Assembly: GCA_005772765.1 (NCBI GenBank)
Contig: SXIR01000018.1
Coordinates: 1-41,733 of the forward strand
Source: Actinomycetota bacterium
GTDB taxonomy: Bacteria > Actinomycetota > Acidimicrobiia > IMCC26256 > PALSA-610
DNA length: 41,733 nucleotides
Direction: 5' to 3'
Shown: positions 32,744 through 38,895 of the stretch, in pieces
Position numbering within the stretch: the stretch's first letter is position 1
Layout of the letters: every line of letters starts with the position of its first letter
Position numbers and translations under genes: made by a program
Notes under the pieces: model-generated
The model's input: the letters and a program-made list of their open reading frames with translations, nothing else
Database searches by the model: none
Told to the model about the DNA's origin: nothing

Positions 32744-33394
32744 ATGAACGATGCCGAGTCCGCCGCGCTGGTTGCCGAAATGTCGGCGCTTGGCGCGGCG
32801 ACGCTCGGTGAGTCGGGTGGACAGCCGATGGCGGCGCGCGTCAGCGCCGTGTGGGCGGGCGCGAAGGTCTGCGGACCGGCGTTCTGCGCCCGCAACACGC
32901 CCGGCGACAATCTGGCAATCCACGTTGCCGCCGCGCATGCGCCCCGGGGTTCGGTGATCGTTGCGTCGGTCGGAGACGTGGCCGAACTCGGGTACTGGGG
33001 CGAGGTCCTCACCACCGCCGCCCAGGCTCGGGGGGTGGTCGGCTTGGTGATCGACGGTGGCGTTCGCGACGTCGACGCCCTCGCGGCGCACCGGTTCGGG
33101 GTGTTCGCAACGGTGGTTGCGCTGCGGGGCGCAACGAAAGACGAAGCTGGCGAGGTCGCCGGTACGGTCCGCGTGGGTGATGTCGCGGTGGTGACGGGCG
33201 ACTGGGTGGTCGGCGACGCCGACGGTGTAACTGTGATTCGGGCCGAGGAACTCGAAGCGGTTTTGGCCGCGGGTCGGGCGCGAGCGGCGAAGGAGTCGGC
33301 GATGTTCGATGCCCTCCGATCCGGCGCCACCACCCTCAGCCTCCTCGACCTGGACCCGACAAAGGTCGTGGTCTCCCGGGTTGGCGGCACCTAG
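32744..33394 (+). CDS. RraA/HMG-aldolase family protein
   Basis: The protein has 216 residues. The family (4-hydroxy-4-methyl-2-oxoglutarate / 4-carboxy-4-hydroxy-2-oxoadipate aldolases and RraA-like proteins) is shown by PGDNLAIHVAAAHAPRGSVI, then GEVLTTAAQARGVVGLVIDG and GGVRDVDAL, carrying the G-x20-R-D metal/substrate signature. The aldolase reaction yields pyruvate; the RNase E-inhibitor role belongs to the E. coli protein and is not implied. The ATG is only four bases beyond the tRNA-Ser discriminator, so there is no room for a Shine-Dalgarno sequence. A start at Met13 (32780) is the alternative. It converges with the 2-hydroxyacid dehydrogenase. Confidence 0.85.
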   Translation: MNDAESAALVAEMSALGAATLGESGGQPMAARVSAVWAGAKVCGPAFCARNTPGDNLAIHVAAAHAPRGSVIVASVGDVAELGYWGEVLTTAAQARGVVGLVIDGGVRDVDALAAHRFGVFATVVALRGATKDEAGEVAGTVRVGDVAVVTGDWVVGDADGVTVIRAEELEAVLAAGRARAAKESAMFDALRSGATTLSLLDLDPTKVVVSRVGGT

Positions 33395-33430
33395 ACAAAC
33401 GCTCGATCCGGACCGCACCGGTTTGGTCGC

Positions 33431-34378
33431 TCAGATGTGGACGGGGTGCAGCGGCGGTTTGCCGGCGAGAACGGCGGCCACGTTGTCGGCCGCGATCGTC
33501 GCCATGCGTAGCCGGGTTGCCCGGGAACCGCTCCCGATGTGGGGCAACAGGACCGCCCGAGGCGCGCTCAGCAGCCTGGGATGCACCTCAGGTTCGCGTT
33601 CGAACACGTCGATCCCCGCCGCGAACAACCGGCCCGAGTGCAGGGCCTCGGCCAGCGCGGCTTCGTCGACCACCGGTCCCCTCGCGGTGTTGACCAGCAC
33701 GGCATGCGGTGCCATCAGCGCGAGCCGACGCGCGTCGATCAGGTGTGTCGTCTCCGCGTTCAGCGGCGTGTGCAGGGACACGATGTCGCAGCGACCGAGG
33801 AGTTCGTCGAGGTCGGCGACATATCCCGGTTCGCCCGTGGCGCGGCGGGAGTGGTGCAGCACCGTCATCGAGAACCCCGCGGCTCGCCTCGCGACGGCCC
33901 GACCAATCCGGCCGTAGCCGACGATGCCGAGCGTCGCACCGTGCACGTCGAGGCCGAGGTATTGGTTGATGCCCCAACCCGGCCAGCGGTTGGCGCGCAG
34001 GTCGGCTTCGGCGTCGTGCGCGAGTCGACACGCGGCGAGGATCAACAGAAATGCGGTGTCGGCGGTCGTTTCGTCGAGCACGCCTGGAGTGTTCGTGACG
34101 TGGATCCCCACGCGCGACGCGGCCGCAACGTCGATGTTGTTGTAGCCGACCGCCACGTTGGCGACCACCTGGAGACGTCCGGCAGCACCGGCTTCGAGCA
34201 GGGACGCGTCGATCGTGTCGGTCAACAACGAGACGATCGCGTCGACCTCGCCTGCCATGGCCAGCATTTCGGCGCTGGAGTAAGGGACATCGTCGGGTTT
34301 CGGTGCAACGAGGTCGTGACCGGCGAGTGGCGCCAACCCGCCTGCCGGGAGTTGGCGGGTGACGAGGACGCGACCCAC
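33431..34378 (-). CDS. D-2-hydroxyacid dehydrogenase (glyoxylate/hydroxypyruvate reductase-like)
   Basis: The protein has 315 residues. The NAD(P) Rossmann motif is LGIVGYGRIGRAVARR (about 150). The catalytic Arg is in NTARGPVVDEAAL, the Glu in GIDVFEREPEV and the His in VLLPHIGSGS. The N terminus MGRVLVTRQLPAGGLAPLA and VANVAVGYNNIDVAAA are typical of glyoxylate reductase. The GTG start at 34378 is nine bases after the cupin stop, so the cupin and this gene form a two-gene unit. It would reduce a 2-oxoacid to the D-hydroxyacid or the reverse. Cofactor preference is not read with confidence; SRRAT after strand two suggests NADP. Confidence 0.92.
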   Translation of the reverse strand: MGRVLVTRQLPAGGLAPLAGHDLVAPKPDDVPYSSAEMLAMAGEVDAIVSLLTDTIDASLLEAGAAGRLQVVANVAVGYNNIDVAAASRVGIHVTNTPGVLDETTADTAFLLILAACRLAHDAEADLRANRWPGWGINQYLGLDVHGATLGIVGYGRIGRAVARRAAGFSMTVLHHSRRATGEPGYVADLDELLGRCDIVSLHTPLNAETTHLIDARRLALMAPHAVLVNTARGPVVDEAALAEALHSGRLFAAGIDVFEREPEVHPRLLSAPRAVLLPHIGSGSRATRLRMATIAADNVAAVLAGKPPLHPVHI

Positions 34379-34387
34379 GAGGCGCGG

Positions 34388-34771
34388 TCAGTGCTCGGAG
34401 TAGTTGACGGGGCCGGCACCGGACACGCCGACCGCGAAACAGAAGCAGTGAATCGGAGCGTGGTCGCTCACCGGCCGCAACGAGTGCACGGCGTTCGGCG
34501 GGATGTGCACGAGATCACCCTGTCGAATCTCGCGGGTTTCGCCCTCGATCTCCATGATGCCGCGACCCGACGTGACGTAATAGAACTCGTGCGTCGGGTG
34601 ATGGTGCGGATCGACGAATCCGCCGCCGGCCACCTCGAACTCACTGACCAGTTCGAGGTGCCCTCCCTGCGTGATGTCGAACATCTCGCGTGGGTTGACG
34701 AGCCACCACACGGGCACCGTCCCGTTGTGCTCGACGACGGGTTCGACGTCTTCGATTGATCGAACGTCCAC
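34388..34771 (-). CDS. Small cupin-domain protein
   Basis: The protein has 127 residues forming one double-stranded beta-helix. Metal ligands are His56/His58 (PHHHPTHEFYYVTSG), Glu62 and, in the second motif, His96 (IPPNAVHSLRP). The GTG at 34771 has a perfect AGGAGG seven nt upstream, in contrast to the leaderless genes around it. It is 36 bp from the divergent ureidoglycolate-lyase-like gene and nine bp before the hydroxyacid dehydrogenase. Single-domain cupins serve as isomerases, dioxygenases or sugar/ligand sensors; which applies here cannot be said, but the cluster suggests a small oxoacid. Confidence 0.85.
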   Translation of the reverse strand: MDVRSIEDVEPVVEHNGTVPVWWLVNPREMFDITQGGHLELVSEFEVAGGGFVDPHHHPTHEFYYVTSGRGIMEIEGETREIRQGDLVHIPPNAVHSLRPVSDHAPIHCFCFAVGVSGAGPVNYSEH

Positions 34772-34794
34772 CGGTGCCTCCTGACTCGAATCCG

Positions 34795-34800
34795 TACACT
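34795..34800 (+). promoter_or_regulatory. Candidate -10 box TACACT for the ureidoglycolate-lyase-like gene, leaderless
   Basis: TACACT is followed by 7 nt (GACGGCT) and GTG 34808, inside the 36-bp spacer shared with the cupin gene. Confidence 0.45.
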
Positions 34801-34807
34801 GACGGCT

Positions 34808-35314
34808 GTGGCAGCCTACAAACTGCGCTTGCGACTCGAGCCGCTCACGTCCGAGTCGTTCGCGTCGTTCGGCAGCATTCCGAGCGACGAGGGAACCGAG
34901 GGCGCTGGCGCCGAGCTCGAGTTCTTGTGGAACGACGGTCGCGTCAACTTCATCAGGCACACCAACGACGAACTGCGGTTTGCCGACGACGGCGCGGCGC
35001 TCTGCGAGCTGTTGAATCGGCACGATACGCACACCCAGACGCTGATGGCCTACGACACCGACGGCTATGTGGTCGTCGCGCCGGCGGCACTCGACTTCTC
35101 ACAGCGTGAGCACTTCGACGAGCTTCGAGCGTTTCGGTTGCCGCGTCACGCCGTCGTGCACCTGACTCGTGGTACCTGGCATTGGGGCCCGTATCCCATC
35201 GTTGCGGATTCGATTCGCATCTTCAACATCCAAGGGTCGGGATACGTGAACGACAACGGCATCGCGTGGCTCGCCCGCGATCTCGATGTCCGAGTCGAGG
35301 TGGAACGTGACTGA
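34808..35314 (+). CDS. Ureidoglycolate lyase (AllA)-like protein
   Basis: The protein has 168 residues. The start LRLRLEPLTSESFASFGSIP is the usual beginning of the ureidoglycolate lyase/hydrolase family (PF04115), and HAVVHLTRGTWHWGPYPI contains the conserved lyase block (GTWHxxP). The family releases urea from ureidoglycolate to give glyoxylate, which would fit the glyoxylate reductase-like gene nearby. No allantoin pathway genes are visible, so a related substrate is possible. The GTG is placed by its TACACT box and the family start. It overlaps the SDR gene by 8 bp, an operon arrangement. Confidence 0.82.
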   Translation: MAAYKLRLRLEPLTSESFASFGSIPSDEGTEGAGAELEFLWNDGRVNFIRHTNDELRFADDGAALCELLNRHDTHTQTLMAYDTDGYVVVAPAALDFSQREHFDELRAFRLPRHAVVHLTRGTWHWGPYPIVADSIRIFNIQGSGYVNDNGIAWLARDLDVRVEVERD

Positions 35315-36110
35315 GATTGATCGGCGCGAATACGACGGCGTGGGTGTGTTCGTCACCGGCGCCGCATCCGGTATTGGCGCGGCCGTGGCGCGGCGATTCG
35401 CATCCGCAGGCGCGAAGGTCGCAGTGGTCGACCGCGACGCCGACGGCGCAACCCGACTTGCCGAGGAAGTCGGCGGCGTCGCGATTGTTGCCAACGTCGC
35501 TGACGCGTCGGCCGTCGACGCCGCAGTCGCAACGGCGATCGAAACGCTCGGCGGCCTCGCCGTTGTGGTGAACAACGCCGGGGTTGGTGACCTCCGACCG
35601 CTCCACCTGCTCGACGACAAGACGTTCCGACGGCTCGTCGACGTGAATTTCTCGGCGGTGTTCTACGCGATGCGTGCGGTCGTGCCCCATCTTCTCGAAC
35701 GAGGTGGCGGAACGATCGTCAACGTCGCGAGTCAGTCGGGGATCGGACCGACCCGCAACGAAGCCGTCTACTCGGCGGCGAAAGCCGCGACGATCGCCCT
35801 GACCAAGAGCGGTGCGCTCGAGTACGGCCCGTCGATCCGGGTCAACTGTGTCGCACCGGGCTTTGTTGCCACGCCGTTGACTGGTTTGTTCCAGGCCGAG
35901 CCCGAAACGTTCGAGCCGATTCGATCGAGCACGCCGCTGCAACGGATGGGTACCGCCGACGAGATCGCCGAGATCGTGGCGTTCCTCGCGTCCGAACGAT
36001 CGAGCTTCATCACCGGCCAGACGATCGTCGCCGACGGCGGTAACTCGCTTCCCCAAGCCGGCACCGACCCCACCCTCGCGGGCCTCTGGTCGAGGTTTTC
36101 TGGTGACTGA
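35307..36110 (+). CDS. Short-chain dehydrogenase/reductase
   Basis: The protein has 267 residues. The cofactor motif VFVTGAASGIGAAVARRFA, Asp at the end of strand two (VVDRDADG, favouring NAD), NNAG and the catalytic set Ser (NVASQSG), Tyr-x3-Lys (YSAAK) are complete. VNCVAPGFVATPL and FITGQTIVADGG are the usual C-terminal motifs. I take the GTG at 35307, which has GAGGTGG upstream and overlaps the preceding stop; an in-frame ATG at 35286 is an alternative. The gene is in an operon with the ureidoglycolate-lyase-like gene. It oxidises an alcohol or reduces a ketone of an unknown intermediate. Confidence 0.92.
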   Translation: MTEIDRREYDGVGVFVTGAASGIGAAVARRFASAGAKVAVVDRDADGATRLAEEVGGVAIVANVADASAVDAAVATAIETLGGLAVVVNNAGVGDLRPLHLLDDKTFRRLVDVNFSAVFYAMRAVVPHLLERGGGTIVNVASQSGIGPTRNEAVYSAAKAATIALTKSGALEYGPSIRVNCVAPGFVATPLTGLFQAEPETFEPIRSSTPLQRMGTADEIAEIVAFLASERSSFITGQTIVADGGNSLPQAGTDPTLAGLWSRFSGD

Positions 36111-36126
36111 AAGCTTCGCGGCAACG

Positions 36127-36164
36127 TTGACGAGTTATTGAGCGTCGCCGTACGGTGGACGAAG
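36127..36164 (+). promoter_or_regulatory. Candidate promoter and shared motif of FG-GAP paralog 1
   Basis: TTGACG (36127-36132) and TACGGT (36151-36156) are spaced by 18 bp. The block TACGGTGGACGAAG recurs with one change (TACGGTGCACGAAG) at 38831-38844 before the second paralog. This spacing and repetition suggest a common promoter or operator. Confidence 0.5.
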
Positions 36165-36202
36165 AGTCGCAATCGGCGCGGCTGCTGGTAGGGGATTCGG
36201 GC

Positions 36203-37981
36203 ATGAGTGTTCGGCGCAAGCGATCGCAGCAGTGGTTTGGCATGGCAGTTGTTGCGGCGAGCCTCGGGCTCGCGCCGTCGGTCGGAGTCGCGTCCCCGAC
36301 TCAGAAGTCGTTGTTTCAGCCTTCGCCAAGACCCGAATTGTTGGAGCAGTCGATCGGGATCGGTGCGCAGCCCCAGGCGCGAGGACTCACGAAGTTCATT
36401 CCGTGTCTCGAGTACGAGTTCGAAGACCCTGCTCGGGACACGACGAGCACGATCGACATCGTGAAGTACAGCTTGCGTCTCGATTGTCGGCAGCAGGTAT
36501 ACGAGATCAGGTTTCGAGCGGGAAGTTCGTTCCGAGACTCCCGGTTGGGTTACGCGTCGATCGCTTTTGATCGTGACCTCAACAAGACCAACAACTGCGG
36601 TGGAGTCGATCGCGAGGTCGCCGTCACCTATTCGTCGTCACGTCGCGGGTTGATTGCCGGAATCATTCGTTATGGCGGGTCGTGTTCTCGGGCAACTGTG
36701 TCGCCGGTACTTCGGCTCACACGCTTGAGTCCGAGCCGTGAGGTCGCGATGGTGTTTTCGGCGTCGGAACTCCCGAGGGCCAACTTCGATTGGTTCGCGT
36801 ATGCATCGAACGACCCCGACGCGTCTGGTCGTCGCTGGGATGCGCTCCCGAATCGCGGGTACCACGACGCACGGTCGACGAACCTTCCGGTCCTCGAACC
36901 GGAGTCGTCGCTATTCCCCCTCAACTCAGCGGTCGACGGGATCGTTCCGGGTCACTTCGTCGAAGGCTCCGATAGCGAGGAAGTGCTCTTCTACAACAAG
37001 GAAGCGCCGGACTGGTTTTCGGAACAAGGCGCGGTGCGTCTGGTCGGTTACGACCAAGTCGTGGCGGGTGATTTCGATGGTGACGGTAACGACGAGGTGC
37101 TCGGCTACACACGCGGCGACGGCCCCGATCACATCTATTGGCAAGGGTTCGCGGTCGATGCCCGCCAGCGGATCAATCTCGACGGTACCTATCGAGTTGC
37201 GGTTGGCGACTTCAACGGTTCCGGCGAAGACGACATTGCGCTGATCGGCGATGGGCCCGACGCGATCTTGTACGGGAGCGTGTTTCGGATCTTCGGAATT
37301 GGTGCGGCCGAAATCGCGGATGCGGACGAGAGAGTCACGGTCGGCGACTTCGACGGTGACGGTCATGATGACGTCATTGCCTGGCAGTCAGGTCCGCGGA
37401 CAGTCGAACTCGTTCGAGGGGCGACGAATGGGATGTTGCCCTTGGTCGCCGTGCAGATCGGCGGTCCGTTCCGCAAAGCAGCCGCCGGGGACTTCAACGG
37501 GGATCACATCGACGACGTGTTCTTCACAGACGGGGGGTCGGGTCGCGATGAAATCTGGTTCGGAAAGGCGAGTTCGCCGTATTTCCGCCGGCTTGGCGCG
37601 GCCCGCGTCGACATGATGGTGAGCCACGCTGTCGCTGGTGACTTCAACGGCGACGGGAGCGATGACCTCTTCATGGCAGGGCCTGAGGGCGGGTATTCGA
37701 TCACCTATTTCGGGCCGACACTGAAACCGACGCTCGGCCAGTTCGAGTTTCCGACGGCGACGATTGGTGAGCCGTATTCGTTCGTCATTCCGATGAGCGG
37801 AGCGCATCCGCCGCTGCGGATCTCGATCGCCCCCAGGGTGCCTGGCCTCCTTCTCGACAGCGCGACGGGTGTGTTGGCCGGTGCGGCAACTGGACCCGCT
37901 GGAACTCTGCTGACGAAGATCACCGTCGCTGACGCCTTCGGCAATCGGCTCGTGCTCAAGAAAACGATTGTCGTGGCGTAG
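36203..37981 (+). CDS. Secreted FG-GAP/VCBS repeat protein, paralog 1
   Basis: The protein has 592 residues. The signal peptide MSVRRKRSQQWFGMAVVAAS... is cleaved near GVASP; the frame is open from GTG 36155 but those residues precede the signal. Residues 60-230 form a domain with Cys68, Cys95, Cys132 (NNCGGVDREVAV) and Cys161 (GGSC), ending in PNRGYHDAR. Five FG-GAP units follow at about 289, 335, 381, 429 and 479, each beginning GDF(D/N)G with Ca2+-type D-x-D/N-x-D-G loops (last: GDFNGDGSDDL). Residues 510-592 are an Ig-like putative domain (IGEPYSFVIP, LLDSATGVLAG). It has no sortase motif or membrane anchor, so it should be released or wall-associated. A homolog starts at 38896. Confidence 0.85.
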   Translation: MSVRRKRSQQWFGMAVVAASLGLAPSVGVASPTQKSLFQPSPRPELLEQSIGIGAQPQARGLTKFIPCLEYEFEDPARDTTSTIDIVKYSLRLDCRQQVYEIRFRAGSSFRDSRLGYASIAFDRDLNKTNNCGGVDREVAVTYSSSRRGLIAGIIRYGGSCSRATVSPVLRLTRLSPSREVAMVFSASELPRANFDWFAYASNDPDASGRRWDALPNRGYHDARSTNLPVLEPESSLFPLNSAVDGIVPGHFVEGSDSEEVLFYNKEAPDWFSEQGAVRLVGYDQVVAGDFDGDGNDEVLGYTRGDGPDHIYWQGFAVDARQRINLDGTYRVAVGDFNGSGEDDIALIGDGPDAILYGSVFRIFGIGAAEIADADERVTVGDFDGDGHDDVIAWQSGPRTVELVRGATNGMLPLVAVQIGGPFRKAAAGDFNGDHIDDVFFTDGGSGRDEIWFGKASSPYFRRLGAARVDMMVSHAVAGDFNGDGSDDLFMAGPEGGYSITYFGPTLKPTLGQFEFPTATIGEPYSFVIPMSGAHPPLRISIAPRVPGLLLDSATGVLAGAATGPAGTLLTKITVADAFGNRLVLKKTIVVA

Positions 37982-37992
37982 TCGCGTCGTCG

Positions 37993-38035
37993 CGGCCGAC
38001 TCGACCTCATCCGATCACAACGTCGAGGTCGGCCG
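37993..38035. terminator. Bidirectional hairpin between FG-GAP paralog 1 and the dioxygenase
   Basis: CGGCCGAC (37993-38000) pairs with GTCGGCCG (38028-38035), and TCGAC with GTCGA inside one bulged base, giving a 13-bp stem. It lies between convergent genes and covers the dioxygenase stop codon. Confidence 0.5.
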
Positions 38036-38750
38036 ATGTACTCGGCGGTGATGTGCGCCACGGGCGGGTGACTCGCCGTACGTCGTCGCCGACGTAGCGC
38101 AGGCTGAGGATCCGCCGAGTCGAACGAGCGCCGGGCGCGCCGTGCACCGTGAGAAAATGGAACGCAATCGCGTCACCGGGTTCAAGCGCGTACCGAACGA
38201 TGCGGTCATCATTGAGCGAGTAGTCGGGGATCTCCGCGAGGCTGCCCTCGGGAAACCACCTCGCCTCGCGGTCGAGGAATGTGCGGGGCATTAGCCACGG
38301 CCCGAGATGTGTGCCGCGAACGCACTCGAGTGACGTCTCGATCGGAACAGGATCGAGCGCGATCCACAAGCTCACGCATTGCGATCCGTCGACGTCGTAG
38401 TAGGGCTGGTCTTGATGCCATGGTGTGCGTCGCGTACTCCCAGCTGCTTTCACGAGTATGTGATCGTGATGGAGTCGAGCGGTGCGTGAGGCCATGAGCG
38501 CGGCCGCGACCAGCCCGATCCGAGGATCGAGCGCGATCGCGGCGATGTCGGGCACGTCGCCGACCCGACGGAAGTCTTCGACGAAGGCGGGTTCGTCCGG
38601 CAGGCTTGCCGTGATTGCCAGCGGTCCGGGATTCGTCACGATCGTGTCGACGCCGCGGCGGGCAAGCTCGAGGGCGGCGGGATCGAGCAGGCCGCGCACG
38701 AGCGCGACGCCGTCGCGGGCGAACTCGAGTGAGGTATCGCGGATCGTCAC
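38007..38750 (-). CDS. Phytanoyl-CoA dioxygenase (PhyH)-like Fe(II)/2-oxoglutarate oxygenase
   Basis: The protein has 247 residues. The double-stranded beta-helix iron site is seen in TPWHQDQPYYDVDG (H-x-D) and the distal His in FHFLTVHGAPGARSTRRILS, where a following Arg can bind 2-oxoglutarate. GDAIAFH and CVRGTHLGPW are also family-like. PhyH-family members hydroxylate diverse substrates, from acyl-CoAs to natural products, so the name gives only the chemistry. GTG 38750 starts it; the longer open frame upstream opposes the second FG-GAP gene. It sits alone on the minus strand between the two FG-GAP paralogs. Confidence 0.85.
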   Translation of the reverse strand: MTIRDTSLEFARDGVALVRGLLDPAALELARRGVDTIVTNPGPLAITASLPDEPAFVEDFRRVGDVPDIAAIALDPRIGLVAAALMASRTARLHHDHILVKAAGSTRRTPWHQDQPYYDVDGSQCVSLWIALDPVPIETSLECVRGTHLGPWLMPRTFLDREARWFPEGSLAEIPDYSLNDDRIVRYALEPGDAIAFHFLTVHGAPGARSTRRILSLRYVGDDVRRVTRPWRTSPPSTSADLDVVIG

Positions 38751-38830
38751 ACTGCCGATTCTGTCGTCCCGACGCCGAAACGCGACGCTTGCCCAACTGA
38801 CGACCTTGCTCCCTGATGGATCGTTCTTGT

Positions 38831-38844
38831 TACGGTGCACGAAG
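38831..38844 (+). promoter_or_regulatory. Shared motif upstream of FG-GAP paralog 2
   Basis: TACGGTGCACGAAG differs at one of 14 positions from the motif 39 bp upstream of the first paralog's ATG. A weak TTGCTC at 38806-38811 lies 19 bp before it. Its GTG is out of frame with the signal-peptide start at 38896, which argues against it being a coding start. Confidence 0.45.
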
Positions 38845-38895
38845 GCACCCGAGCGCGCGACTCGTCCGTTCGGTGGAGGTCGAGGGGAGCGATGG

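Noticed and set aside
33539-34759. Long plus-strand open frame over the hydroxyacid dehydrogenase and cupin
   Set aside because: Antisense shadow; both minus-strand genes have catalytic motifs and good starts.
38835-38895. GTG 38835 as start of FG-GAP paralog 2
   Set aside because: From there the first 110 residues are Arg-rich with no signal peptide; the frame starting at ATG 38896 gives a clean signal peptide and matches paralog 1 until the frameshift.
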